Assembly: GCF_051020765.1 (NCBI RefSeq)
Contig: NC_134943.1
Coordinates: forward strand, 9,858,001-9,922,000
DNA length: 64,000 nt
Origin: Lasioglossum baleicum
Taxonomy: Eukaryota > Arthropoda > Insecta > Hymenoptera > Halictidae
Reading direction: 5' to 3'
The notes beneath the pieces were generated by a model. The model saw only the letters and a list, made by a program, of their open reading frames with translations. It made no database searches and was not told the origin of the DNA. Of the stretch, positions 11,700 through 23,260 are shown piece by piece. Position 1 is the stretch's first letter. Every line of letters starts with the position of its first letter. The translations under genes and the position numbers were made by a program.

Positions 11700-13999
11700 A
11701 TTGATGGTAATATAAAATTTGACATTAAATTTCGAACCACGTGTTTTCGCCTATCAGGTTCGTTAGTCGACGTGGCACTTTCGATTTCCCTAGACGGGAC
11801 GCCGGAAGCAAAAATTAGGTCCCCTCGGGGAACGTTCGCTGTCGAAACAATGCTGATCGATCAGGTTTAGCGGATCTCGGTTCGCCGATACCCCGGCCAA
11901 TGACTTCTTTGTTCTAATCCCGATCGGATCCGTCTGCGATCTCTGATCGATGATCGTTTCGTGGCTCGTCGGTAATGAGGATGCGGTTTCACGCAAACGA
12001 AAATGCTTGCCGTCCGCCTCTCTCTCTCTCTCTGTCTCTCTCTCTCTACATATATATATATATATATAACTTTCTCTGTCTATGGGACGCGCGTGCAAGC
12101 GCGTGTCTCCGTCGCGATTATGCTAATTGCTGCAGCTGCAATCACTCGGCGTGACAGCAGGCTGCCTCATCCCTCTCTCTCTCTCTTCCTCTTCACTTCT
12201 CCCTCTCGCTCTCTCATGATTCGTCGATCGATTCCGCAAGGATCTGCAGATGCGACCCGCGGTACCGGCTACGGCAACCCTAATTAATCGGTCGCTGCTA
12301 GTTCGGTTGGATCATTTGCATTCGCAGATATAATTGCAGCGGAATCCTTGTCACCGAAATAAAATATCGCAACCAGAGACTGAATATATATATGTTACTC
12401 GTAAAATCGTTAGATTCTCGAAGTGTGTTAATTGGATTTTTTAATGGTATTCGGTTTGATGATGTTTGAACGGTCTCTGTACTATGACGGATCATTCCCC
12501 TGACAGCTGTGAGCTACATTGTCGAGTTTCCTGTGGTCAGTGATGGCAACGTAGTATTGACAATGACGAATCAACTTCCTGCACTGTGGACTTGTCGAGT
12601 GATTCATTAGTAGGCTAGCAGAGTCTGTGCGGATTTATGCTATCATAGGTTTATGAAGACTGAAGCTCGCACAAATTTCCATCAGTCCGACTACATAAAA
12701 CACGATTCGGTTTTCGCGGTGGCTTTCAATAAAATTGTAAAAATATTCGTCAAATCCGAATTCTCTTTGTCGATCATTTCATGTATTCATAACATTCTCT
12801 TTCTTTACAAATTCGTCGATATAGAATTCTCTCTTTGTCGATCATTTCATACATTTTCTATTTCCTTCTCTCTTTCGTGCAGGTTTTTCGTATTAAATTT
12901 TACAATGCAAAATTCCACGATATTGGATCCCTCCACGTCATCATCATAGAAATATTATAAATTCATCGTACGTTCCACATTCCCGTTTCCCTTGTCCCAA
13001 AGTGAAGTTCCTGTGTCGTAAATCTAGAATTCAAATTCAGCTATATTAAATCGCGCCCATCTAGCTTATTTCCGAAACTATGAACGCGCGTTTCCCTCTC
13101 CCCTCTAAACGATAATCAGGTTAGTTCGATGCTGTGTTCCGCAATCTTATACCATACCAACCAATCAATTGACCCAACTGAAAAATTCGAGACAAAAATC
13201 AGCCATTCACCCGAGAACAGTTTTCGAAGTTAAAATAAATAGTGCAACTCAACGAACACTTCGACTGGATAGTTGATTGTGACGCTCCAGTTTCTTTAGG
13301 CATGGTTGAATTAATCGATCCCATTGTAAAATCGAAACGAAAACAAACGGTTCACAAAAGAACAGCTTTCGAAGCACAAACAAGTTGTACAACAGTTCTC
13401 GAAGTGAATACAAGTCGTACAACTCGACGATTTTGTTGGCAATTCAGCTTTACACCGCTTAATCGACTTTTATTTTAAAACATTGCATCATCATTAGAAA
13501 AATGAGAGATGACGCTGCACGAATTAAAATTGGATCGAAAGGTTCCCTCCATCAGATCGATATTTCTATGGGAAATTGAGTCGTTTTCACGGGAAAATTA
13601 GCTGAACTTGCTGAACGCTGCTATTAACAGCGAACAGCATCTCCTAACTTCTACATGCGCTAACAGCTGCGTTATGCGAACGTTGCTAGTTCCAAAGGGA
13701 ACAAACACGCTGAGGTGGTCGGTGTTTCGTGAACGCAGCCTGGTTCTTTGTTGCATTCGATAACAATTCGGTCCAATTATCGCCGCGGTTTGCCAATTAC
13801 GAGCTAGAACTATCGAAACTTCCCAAAGACCGTGTCTGGCGATCTGGGGTAGGTCGAAAAACGGATTCACACGATTTTCCAGTGATCGTCTCGTCAATCA
13901 CTGCTTGTTGATTGATAGACTTCATATATATTTGTCGTGAAATTATTTATCTGCAGACTAGAAGAATTAACTTGTGGATCTAGATAAATTTCCATCGTG
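11700..13999. other. Unique region with small local duplications, no gene recognised
   Basis: Contains the TC/AT microsatellite at 12019-12068, a ~66-bp doublet around GAATTCTCTYTGTCGATCAT (12759 and 12825), and three loose ~30-bp repeats with CAGYTTTCGAAG...GTRCAACTC at about 13213, 13363 and 13395. No protein family recognised in any frame. Confidence 0.4.
12019..12068. repeat. Compound microsatellite (CT)n-(AT)n
   Basis: About 30 bp of CT repeats with one G interruption, directly followed by about 19 bp of AT repeats. Confidence 0.95.
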
Positions 14000-14003
14000 T
14001 TCA

Positions 14004-14717
14004 CCCATTGCTCTACGATTTATTTTACGGTTTTAGTGAATTTTGTAGTGAAATGAATTTTGTAGTTCTTTTGTAGTTCGTAATTTCCTAATAACGGAGA
14101 AACTTTGTATCTACTTTATGCCTATATATTGTTCAATAGTTTACATCAGGAATGTCAAACTCTTTAACCACCAAGGGCCTCATTAAGTATTATAAATTCA
14201 TTCGGGGGCCGAAATATAAAAAAGCAGCCTCGAAATATAATAAAAAGGAAACACATTATTTTTATTAACATTACTGTTACTCATGCAAAATAACATACGT
14301 ACAAAAGTTGTTCTTTTCTTAAAGTTTACTTTATTGAAGCGTATTGAGTATTGAGTCTTCTATCGCAGTAATGACACCGTTCACGCGTGTCTAAATAAAT
14401 CTACAATTTAATCGAAATGAATAAGTAATTAATTTTAAATATTGTTAATGGGTGAAATTGATTTGCAAAAGGTTGAATTTGATTTGCAGAAGGGTGAAAT
14501 TGATTGACAAAAAGGTGAAATTGACTCGCAAACGGGTGAATTTAGAGTGTAAAACCTGCAAATTGTCATCAACAGCGTCAAAGTTTTTGAAACAAAGTTT
14601 CCCTGGCTTGCATTAACAAAACCAAAGTAGAATTTTATTTCGGTTTAAAGGAATCTCTAATAGCACGCATATCAGAATCCTTAACACAAGTCAGACACGA
14701 TATTGTAGGGCAAGGGG
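14004..14717. mobile_element. piggyBac-like non-autonomous element, copy 2 (old)
   Basis: Ends CCCATTGCTCTACGATTTAT and the inverse of ATATTGTAGGGCAAGGGG match those of 9632-10515. The flanks TTCA and CTAA are each one base from TTAA, in keeping with age. The right 120 bp (GGTTTAAAGGAAT..., GTCAGACACGATATTGTAGG) aligns with the right end of copy 1. Confidence 0.65.
14147..14400 (+). mobile_element. Possible hAT end relic inside the piggyBac-like element
   Basis: Starts CAGGAATGTCAAACTC and continues with CCAAGGGCC and GGGGGCCGAAAT, which resembles the CAGGGGTGTCAAACTC...GGGCC start of many hAT elements as I remember them. I cannot find a matching right end. Confidence 0.35.
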
Positions 14718-14721
14718 CTAA

Positions 14722-15832
14722 ATAAATCTAATTTAGTTCGTGCGATCACTATTAAATACATGCTCCAATGAATAGATCTCGAATGATCTCTGGAATTTCA
14801 ATAACGGCAAAATAGCCGGGAATGGATCTACCGTTAACATCGATGATCTAGCTTGCTCGGTTTCCGTTCTCGCAAACAAATCGGTCAGATTTTATCTAAT
14901 CTGAGGGGCATCGGGCTCCCGTAATTATACTAATTGCCACGATCATTCCGTGTAATCGAGGCCGATACATCTGCGCTAACAAAGTTCAAGTTTCAGCGAA
15001 ACTCGGAATCCAAAGTTGCGGATTGATTGGAAGTTGCCCGGCCGAGTTCGCGATATATCTGATTAATCTCAGCGCGCGGAATCGTTATTCAAGCCGACGC
15101 GACGCGCGGGGCTCGATGGCGACGGTGGTGGTGGTGGTGGCGCCGTTCGCGAAATAAAACTGTTATTATTAATCGAAACGATCGGTATTCGAGCGGTAAA
15201 GTTTCGCGAATCCTGAATAAATAGGGCCAATTATGGCGCGCGAAGTTCGGGCGAACCGCTGGCCTCGCATTCGTAATTACACCGGGCAATTACGATTATT
15301 CCCAATGAAATTCACCGGGACCTCGGGCTCGATATCTGCGGGGGTATCGAGCAAGTATGAATCGTTCATCGAGGGGCGCATTAACATAATTAAAAAATTA
15401 TTAACCGGCATTTGCTGTCTGCGGACCGGCCCGCCGTGTTCTGCCCATCATCGAATATTCTATTCGTGATTGCGGATCCAGCGGCGACGCGTTTGCGAAA
15501 ACGTGTGCTCGTCCGCTTCTTGTTTCGCTGATTCCGGGACCGGGAATTGCCTGTTCTGTACGCGGCCCGCCGATAGAACGCTCCCTAGAAACTATTTAAC
15601 CGTCCATTGCCTGTTTCGTCCTTCGGCAAGGATCACCAAACCTACGTGGCAAAACGGACAACGACTGCACGGTGAAATCCTCTGGAATTGTTGCGCAATA
15701 TTTGTTGGAATTGCGAAAAGCCTCGAAAAGCCTGCTCTAAGCATCGCCCGGTTGCTCTTCGTCGCGCTCTTCGTTATGCTGTACTACTGATCTTCTGGTT
15801 CTTCGATTTGATCAACTTGTTCTCCAGAATTA
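14722..15832. other. Unique GC-rich region, no gene recognised
   Basis: About 1.1 kb of balanced to GC-rich DNA with TAATTA-like words in GC-rich context (15.05-15.45 kb) and a short (GGT)n tract near 15122. Open frames (to 106 codons, 15470-15790) show no recognisable domain. It could hold conserved non-coding sequence; this is only an inference from composition. Confidence 0.35.
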
Positions 15833-15834
15833 TA

Positions 15835-16160
15835 CAGGCTGTTCGGTAACTGGTGGTACAAGCGAAAAGAGGGGTGATTCTACATGAAAAAATAAGTCGA
15901 AAATATAGAACAAAATTTTTTCATGTGAGGCCTTGTTTTCGAGAAAATCGACTTCGAATTTTCACCGGATACGTGCTTTAGTATATGCAGAAAGTAGAAT
16001 TGGTTTTGGCACAATAGCACGTGTATTCGCTGCATTTTCAAACTCGATTTTCTCGAAAACGAGTTGCCAAACGGAAAAATGTTGTTCCTTTTTTTCGACT
16101 TATTTTTTCATGTAGTATCACACCCCTTTTCGCTTGTACCACCAGTTACCGAACACCCTG
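15835..16160. mobile_element. Palindromic MITE, TACAGGGTGTTCGGTAAC family
   Basis: The ends read CAGGCTGTTCGGTAACTGG and the inverse CCAGTTACCGAACACCCTG, each flanked by TA (15833-34, 16161-62). Inverted arms extend about 70 bp, through CGAAAAGAGGGGTG and AAAATAAGTCGAAAA. The centre contains a second inverted pair around TTTTCGAGAAAATCGA. Non-autonomous. Confidence 0.9.
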
Positions 16161-16274
16161 TATTTCAGAACTTGGAATAATTGGTCAATCTTTAACATAA
16201 AGAGGTGGTCTATGCATTTGACAGATATATAAGTTCGAGTGTATAACATGATTCAGATGGACGGAACCGCAAAT

Positions 16275-16510
16275 TTCGCTTTATTCGTTGACTCATACTA
16301 CTCGTTCCCGTTCGGTGAACCATCGTTCCGTTAATGGATCATTTTGACCACTTCCATTCGCTCTCTAGAGCGGCACGTTAATCTCTGACTCGGGCTACTA
16401 GCTCTATTTCGTGACGCGTTCGCATTAATCGTTGACTTGTGCTACTGCGCCTCGCTCTCGCGTCGCGTTTATCAACGATCTCGTCTACCTCCGGCGGAAT
16501 CGTGGTGATC
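16275..16510 (+). repeat. Degenerate ~50-bp repeat field (left of the 206-bp array)
   Basis: The motif CGTTGACTCGTACCACTA recurs in degraded form: GTTGACTCATACTACT (16284), CTGACTCGGGCTACTA (16387) and GTTGACTTGTGCTACT (16432), separated by poorly conserved DNA, often with a TTAATC just before the motif. Confidence 0.55.
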
Positions 16511-18158
16511 ATCGATCTTGATTAATAATTCCCCTACTCTGAATTGCATTCTAAAAATATCCGAAAACTGACCAGACCCAACCAAGAAGAACTTCGACAA
16601 TTTCGTTCAAAATCTAGTAAAAATCTATTTAATGAAATGATCCATAAATGTATCATTATTCCTTGACAAACACCACTGATTCCTAATGAACTCCTGTCGC
16701 TCCCATGGTGGTGACCATCGATCTTGATTAATAATTCCCCTACTCTCAGTTGCATTCTACAAATATTCGAAAACTGACCAGACCCAACGTAGAAGAACTT
16801 CGAAAATTTCGTTCAAAACCTTGTAAAAATCAATTTAATGGAATGATGCATAAATATATTATTATTCCTTTATCCACACCACTGATCCCTAATGAACTCC
16901 TGTCGCTTTCATGGTGGTGACCATCGATCTTGATTAATAATTCCCCTACTCTCAGTTGCATTCTACAAATATTCGAAAACTGACCAGACCCAACCTAGAA
17001 GAACTTCGAAAATTTCGTTCAAAACCTTGTAAAAATCAATTTAATGGAATGATGCATAAATATATTATTATTCCTTTATCCACATCACTGATCCCTAATG
17101 AACTCCTGTCGCTTTCATGGTGGTGACCATCGATCTTGATTAATAATTCCCCTACTCTCAGTTGCATTCTACAAATATTCGAAAACTGACCAGACCCAAC
17201 CTAGAAGAACTTGGACAATCTCGTTCAAAACCTTGTAAAAATCAATTTAATGAAATGATCCATAAATGTATCATTATTCCTTGACCCACACCGCTGATTC
17301 CTAATGAACTCCTGTCGCTCCCATGGTGGTGACCATCGATCTTGATTAATAATTCCCCTACTCTGAGTTGCATTCTAAAAATATCGGAAAACTGACGAGA
17401 CCAAACCAAGAAGAACTTGGACAATCTCGTTCAAAACCTTGTAAAAATCAATTTAATGGAATGATTCATAAATATATCATTATTCCTTGACCCACACCAC
17501 TGATCCCTAATGAACTCCTGTCGCTTTCATGGTGGTGACCATCGATCTTGAATAATAATTCCCCTACTCTCAGTTGCATTCTACAAATATTCGAAAACTG
17601 ACCAGACCCAACCTAGAAGAACTTGGACAATCTCGTTCAAAACCTTGTAAAAATCAATTTAATGAAATGATCCATAAATGTATCATTATTCCTTGACCCA
17701 CACCGCTGATTCCTAATGAACTCCTGTCGCTCCCATGGTGGTGACCATCGATCTTGATTAATAATTCCCCTACTCTCAGATGCATTATACAAATATTCGA
17801 AAACTGACCAGACCCAACCAAGAAGAACTTGGACAATCTCGTTCAAAACCTTGTAAAAATCAATTTAATGGAATGATGCATAAATATATCATTATTCCTT
17901 GACCCACACCACTGATCCCTAATGAACTCCTGTCGCTTTCATGGTCGTGACCATCGATCTTGATTAATAATTCCCCTACTCTCAGTTGCATTCTACAAAT
18001 ATTCGAAAACTGACCAGACCCAACCTAGAAGAACTTGGACAATCTCGTTCAAAACCTTATAAAAATCGATTTAGTGGAATGATCCATAAACGTATCATTA
18101 TTCCTTGATCCACACTACTGATCCCACCTAATGAACTCCTGTCGCTTTAATGGTTGAT
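16511..18158. repeat. 206-bp satellite-like array, 8 units
   Basis: ATCGATCTTG starts units at 16511, 16717, 16923, 17129, 17335, 17541, 17747 and 17953: every step is exactly 206 bp. Units fall in two types, one with CCATAAATGTATCATT and GCTCCCATGG, one with GCATAAATATAT and GCTTTCATGG. Units 4 and 6 differ at only about one position, units 2 and 3 at about two, while the first and last are the most diverged. Minus-strand frames of ~60 codons recur with the array and are not genes. Confidence 0.97.
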
Positions 18159-18345
18159 CTTAACCACTTCCACTCTATCTCCTGGTCCATAGTATTAATC
18201 TCGGATTCTCTCTACGGATTCCGAACGTCGCAATAATCGTTAACTCGCACCACTGTCTCTCTCTCTTTCGAGTCTTGTTAATCGTCGATGCCTCTTCTCC
18301 TCGTTCATCTGCAGCGTATCATCGATCTCAACTAACGATTGCGCC
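18159..18345 (+). repeat. Degenerate ~50-bp repeat field (right of the 206-bp array)
   Basis: Contains GGTTGATCTTAACCACTT, AATCGTTAACTCGCACCACT (about 18235-18255) and further TTAATCGTCGAT words, the same degraded motif as at 16.3 kb. Confidence 0.5.
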
Positions 18346-19454
18346 AGGAGTGACTCGGTAGTGCGTGCAGGATTCGAAAAACCGGATAAAAACTCGATGC
18401 TCAAACGTGTTTCGCTATCCCCTAACAAGCTGGTGCGTCAATACACGGCCGGATGAAGTTGGTCAGCGAAAAAGTGGATCAACGACGGCCGTCTCCGTCG
18501 ACGCGGAAATGCTTTCGCGAGCGGAACCGGGACAAAACGGTTTTTTCCCGTCGCCTTTGAACCATCCGCTCTAATTCCGCTTTGGACGTCGCGATAACAT
18601 TGAATTTGTACTGAAATGCGATCAAAGATCAGCTCCGACATCCAAAAGGAATCCCCCTGATACATCTGAATCAGCAAAACAGTGAAAATCCCTCCAAGAG
18701 GAAACAGACATTTGTTGAAGTAATACAAGCGGAATTCATCAGAAAATAGAGATATGTATTTCACGCTTTTTATTTAATGTACTTCCTAGTATGAAAAAAG
18801 ATTAACATTTCTTACTGTACTAGTCGATAATGCGTTCGTGTGACGTAGATCGGACATTCGGTTTCAGATTTTTGCGATTCCGGTGAATTGAAGCGAGATC
18901 ATTGGTAGATCCAGAGGCGGTAAACGCGATCCGAGTCGCGGAAAAACGAGAGCCCGGATGAAAACGTCGGTTTTTCTCGTAGAATGCCAAGAAAAAGGGT
19001 TTTCCGAGGTAGAAACGATCGTGACGATAGCGTGTCGCCGCGGTCCGGGCTTGAAATATAACCCCGGAGATATCCTGGACGGGATAACGGAGCGGACCGG
19101 TGCATTCTTCGACGCCTCGATCGGTTTTCCGGCGATTTTCGGAGCGTGCTGACGCGGTTCCACCTCGACACCCTACCGGAGAATTTGTTTTCCGGCATTG
19201 TTCAATTACCTTTCCACCGGAAGCTTGTGAAAAACCCGTCGAACCGTTTCCCCGTTGCGAGGCGCAACGCTTTCGCCCGTTTACTGTAATACATTGGCTT
19301 GTTCCAAGTGGACACGCGTCTCGAGGAAACATTAATTTCGGCGCGGACGACAGCTAGCTAGGAAAACCAATCGGTTAGCAGTGTATAGCTTCGGCGAACC
19401 TGTAGAACAGTTACTTACCAGAGGTAAAAACATTTGTTTAATTTAAAAACTATA
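18346..19454. other. Unique stretch, no gene recognised
   Basis: GC-rich at 18.35-18.6 and 18.85-19.35 kb. Frames of up to 170 codons (18820-19332, minus) overlap four others on both strands, are rich in Arg and Ser, and show no domain, so I treat them as non-coding. Confidence 0.4.
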
Positions 19455-19610
19455 TACAGTGGTACCTTGGTATATGTTTGCTCTGGAGTATGTCCAATTC
19501 GGAATACGTCCTGTTTGGACGTGACAAATTTTTCTCGGTATACGACTTCTGTTCGGTACACGACATAAATATTTTGTGCATCGTTATTTGGTACATTGTT
19601 TGGTATACGA

Positions 19611-20417
19611 CAGAGTTGTGCTGATTCAATTACATTGTAATTCAATTACGCAATTAAATTACATTGTATTTCAATTCTATATATATATACATATATATAT
19701 ATAGTAATTCAAGTACCTCGTAACTGAATTACATAATTCAATTACTAAGTATTTTAATCAGATGTGTAGTTGAAATACAATGTATATAATTGAAATACAA
19801 TATAATTAGAATACAGCTCTCCAAATTATAGCACAGAACTTTGAGGAAATTCCAAAATCAAGCAACCTTGGTGACAAGATGTTTGAAAAAAGAGTATTCA
19901 TAAAAACTAATTTAAAGCTGACTGTTCACGTTTATGTTTGAAATTTAAAAAATGTGTAACGTACAAGTGTTATATTTCTGTTCAGATATTATAAATTTAT
20001 AAATAATAGATTCCTTCTGTTTGAGACCTACACATCGATTTTTCAACCTCTTCTTACCTATTATATTATTATTCTTTAATTTTTAATTTTGATTTAATTA
20101 CAAAGTATTTTATAATTGTACTCCATTGCAATTACAAATTACATTGTAATTTAATCGAATGAATATCTGCATTATAAATTACAATATGACAGAATCACAA
20201 TGTAATTATTAGACTGCGGTTCTCTATGCAAAATAAAAATTGTTTGCATTGATTGCAAGACACAGGAGCGAAATAAACATTTCTTTCTTCGTTTAATTAT
20301 CTACTGTTTTATCCACTGCTTTAAATGGTGCTTACCCATTTTTGTTACAAATGCATTAAATCCGCAGTCTAGTAATTACAATTCCTGGTGTACTTCAATT
20401 GTAATTCTGTACAACTG
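19611..20417 (+). mobile_element. hAT-type MITE, family A copy 2 (nested)
   Basis: Starts CAGAGTTGTGCTGATTCAAT and ends TTCTGTACAACTG. Flanked by an 8-bp duplication with one mismatch, GTATACGA (19603-19610) and GTATACGT (20418-20425). The AT-rich interior matches the copies at 3130 and 33483, including the AGCTCTCCAAATTAYAGC block. It contains a smaller insertion at 20210-20371 and a short (TA)n tract near 19680. Confidence 0.88.
20210..20371. mobile_element. Short 162-bp TAGACTGCGG inverted-repeat element (third nesting level)
   Basis: Ends TAGACTGCGG and CCGCAGTCTA are perfect inverted repeats. The bases before and after are GTAATTAT and GTAATTAC, a likely 8-bp target duplication, which would make it hAT-like. 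The sibling family A copies lack it at this position. A lone related end, GGACTGCGGATCTCCATGCA, lies at about 60713. Confidence 0.75.
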
Positions 20418-20488
20418 GTATACGTTCTATTCGGTATAAGTTCAAACATCAGGAACGGATTAAGGTCGTATACCGAGGTACCACTGTA

Positions 20489-21199
20489 CGGTCAATATGT
20501 GTCGGATATATTCCGAAAATTTCGCTCCATTTGTTGAGATTTACAGCGTATCCAGAAATGATCGAACTCGCAGGGTAGGTAGCTGTTCTATAGGTTCATA
20601 GCGTCGACCAACGGAATTGGTTCGCGAAACGTTGCGGCGTTCCGATGCTGGGAAAACGGCCACGTGGATTGTGTCCGCGAAATGTCCGACGCTCGACGTG
20701 GAACGGCGGTTGCTAACTGCTGCCCAACTATCGACAGAACTTTCTACCCCGCGAGAGAGAACCCCGGGATTTAATTAAATATCGCGAAACACGCCGCATA
20801 CCCTATAATGCAGCCCTCCATGCCCGCGAGTTTTACGAGAACGCCGGCCCGATATCGACCGTGGATGTCTGAACTCGTGCCAGGAATCCGGGAACCGTGT
20901 CCTGAAAGCTTCTTGAAACAGTCAGGACCCCGCCGGTCGCTTTACAATCCTGATTGCGTCAGATCTGTGCTGGGTAATTGGTGGAATCGAGTTAGCTGGG
21001 CAAGATTGAGCTACGGGATGCTCCGGGTTTGATTCAGATCAGAAATTGATCAAGGTGGTTCAGGCTTGACGCAAATAAATTAAAGGCAGGTCGAAATCGA
21101 GCAAGATTAAGCCTTTGTTTGGGGCTGGGTAGGCTTCAGATTCAACTCGGCTAGATTTAATACGAACCTTGGATTATTAGATCACACCTAAATTGAATA
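20489..21199. other. Unique stretch, no gene recognised
   Basis: GC-rich at 20.6-20.95 kb; no coding signal that I recognise and no repeats. Confidence 0.4.
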
Positions 21200-21201
21200 T
21201 A

Positions 21202-21776
21202 CAGGATATTTCACCTAACTTGACCACCTTGAATATCTTTGTTGGTTTTAAAGATACGTCAAATATCTGAAGGACAAAGTTGAATGGTAAAATGGGGCTC
21301 ATACGATACCAACAAAATTTTTGTTTTTATGTAATTCTTTTTAGAGATGTGAAGGTCACCTTCATTTTTTTTTTGGATGGAATGTCCTATTTTTTATACC
21401 ATACATCGACAGAGTATCAAATTCCGTTGACCCTCATATGTCCTAAATCTAATAGTTAACGAGATATTATCGAAACAATTTTCTTTCTTCTTTGGATAAT
21501 ATCTCGTTAACTATTAGATTTAGGACATATGAAGGTCAACACTTTTATACTCAGAATTTGATGCTCTATCGATCTATGGTATAAAAAATAGGACATTTCA
21601 GTTAAAAAAATGAAGGTGACCTTCATATCTCTAAAAAAAAAAATTACATAGAAACAACAATTATTTTAGTATCGTATGAGCCCCATTTTACCATTCAACT
21701 TTGTTCTTCAGACGTTCGACGTATCTTTAAAAACAACAAAGATATTCAATGTGGTCAAGTTAGGTGAAATACCCTG
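21202..21776. mobile_element. Palindromic element F1, 575 bp
   Basis: Ends CAGGATATTTCACCTAAC and GTTAGGTGAAATACCCTG are flanked by TA (21200-01, 21777-78). The whole element is an inverted repeat: GTAAAATGGGGCTCATACGA on the left mirrors TCGTATGAGCCCCATTTTAC on the right, and the centre mirrors ATAATATCTCGTTAACTATT. Its core of about 270 bp is shared with 61029-62313, although the outer arms are unrelated. Confidence 0.92.
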
Positions 21777-21778
21777 TA

Positions 21779-23260
21779 TACTGGCTCGTGGATAAAACAA
21801 GCTTCGAGGTTCTGGCTAGACTTCGATACAGTCTAATTCACAGCACATAAATCATCTTAATTCTCCGCAAGCTCGTGATCTAAATGTTCCAGTAAATTTT
21901 AATAGTTGCTACCGACCCTTTACCTATTCAGTTCGCGAAAGTTTCCAAAAGCTGCAGTGTTTCTGTGCAGCGTTCTGTATATAGAGCGCAGATTGCGCAA
22001 GCCAGTGACGTGTCCGGGCAACTTTAATAGAACGTCCCTTCCAGCGCGATCGCTATCGTTAACAGAAATCCCGAAAGCAAAGTTAGAGCGGCTGCCGAGG
22101 TTGGAAAATCAACTGTCCGCGTTAATCCAAAAATTCCGGGTGACCGATCGCCGGGTAGCGTCCCGGGAAAATTTTATAAATGGAAGTCGTCTGGTTTTAT
22201 TCCGCTCTTCCGTCTTCGCGGCAGCAATATCCGCGGACGGCCGCGTCGCGCCGCCCTCCGCCGAAATTAAAGTCGCAAGATAAACGAGCCGCGTTTACGG
22301 AACAGCCGAAAAATTGCCGGCGAACGAAACTGGATCTCCCAGTCAGCTTCTTCCTGTTCCTTTTGCTGAACGAAACTCCCGTGTCGCGTAAACGTTCATT
22401 CCCATCGAATTCCTAACAGCAACATTCCGTAAGTCGGTGATGAATTTAGATGATCTGGAAGTGTTGCATTCGATTCTTTCAATCTTGCCATTATTTCTGC
22501 AAATGCATAAAATCCGGCGTCCATAACCAGCCAGGAATTGAGCTGACCTCGATCGAGCACTCGCTCCTGTGAGAGCACAGTTTCCAGACACAATAGAAAT
22601 TCTTCACTCCACCATTGAACTCGGTAGAACGTTCCATAAATTCCTCCGGAATAATTATCGCGGCACGAACCAGCGAGTCGACGTTGATTATCGGCATTCG
22701 ATCAATTCAGGATAAATTATCGCACGATGCAAAGACAACGAGGGTGGAAGGGATTGGGGTAGGGGTTTGGTCGTGTAAATATATATGGCCGTATGTCGTT
22801 AATTGATAATTTCCGCGGGCATAGTTTCCAGATTACACTGATCCCCGGCGTCAATTGTAGGCGGTCGAAACCGGACGACTGTAATTCAGGCTACACCGAC
22901 TCGAAGCCCGCGGAAACTCGATCGGGGCCCGGGATTTTCTCGCGAACAGATTACGTTATTGCCAAATTGACAGTCGGATCGACGACCGCTCGGGACGGTT
23001 AATCGCGTCGTATATCTTCCCATCGACGGGATATAATTTTCACCGTCGAGACCGAGTAATTGGCGAGAATTGAACTCTCCCGCGCCGGCCGCCAAATCGC
23101 CGGCAACGTCTACCGCGTATATTCGCTTTACTTTTATCGCTGTTTGCACTGTCGATCCCGATGAAAATATGCCGACAGTTTGATAGTATGCCGTTGGTCG
23201 ATATTTTCGCGCGGGGCACAAATTAATGTTTTACTCGCGGCGGTCGAGCGACCCGTTTGT
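21779..23260. other. Unique GC-rich region, no gene recognised
   Basis: Strongly GC-rich at 22.0-22.3 and 22.85-23.2 kb. Several frames of 60-125 codons are open in overlapping frames; none shows a recognised motif. Confidence 0.4.

Larger units (their letters stand above)
19457..20486. mobile_element. TA-flanked MITE with CAGTGGTACC ends, split by a nested insertion
   Basis: Ends CAGTGGTACCTTGGTATA and the inverse TATACCGAGGTACCACTG are flanked by TA (19455-56, 20487-88). Own sequence is only about 220 bp (19457-19610 and 20426-20486); the rest is the hAT-type element 19611-20417. Both halves carry repeated GGTATACGAC/GTCGTATACC words. The TA target and ends suggest a pogo/Tc1-like mobiliser (inference). 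Confidence 0.85.

Noticed and set aside
16534..17846. Recurring ~60-73-codon minus-strand frames with similar peptides
   Set aside because: They are the same frame of the 206-bp satellite unit repeated; 206 is not a multiple of three and frames close in each unit.
16511..18158. CRISPR-like regular repeat spacing
   Set aside because: Units are contiguous 206-bp tandem repeats with no unique spacers, in a eukaryotic sequence.
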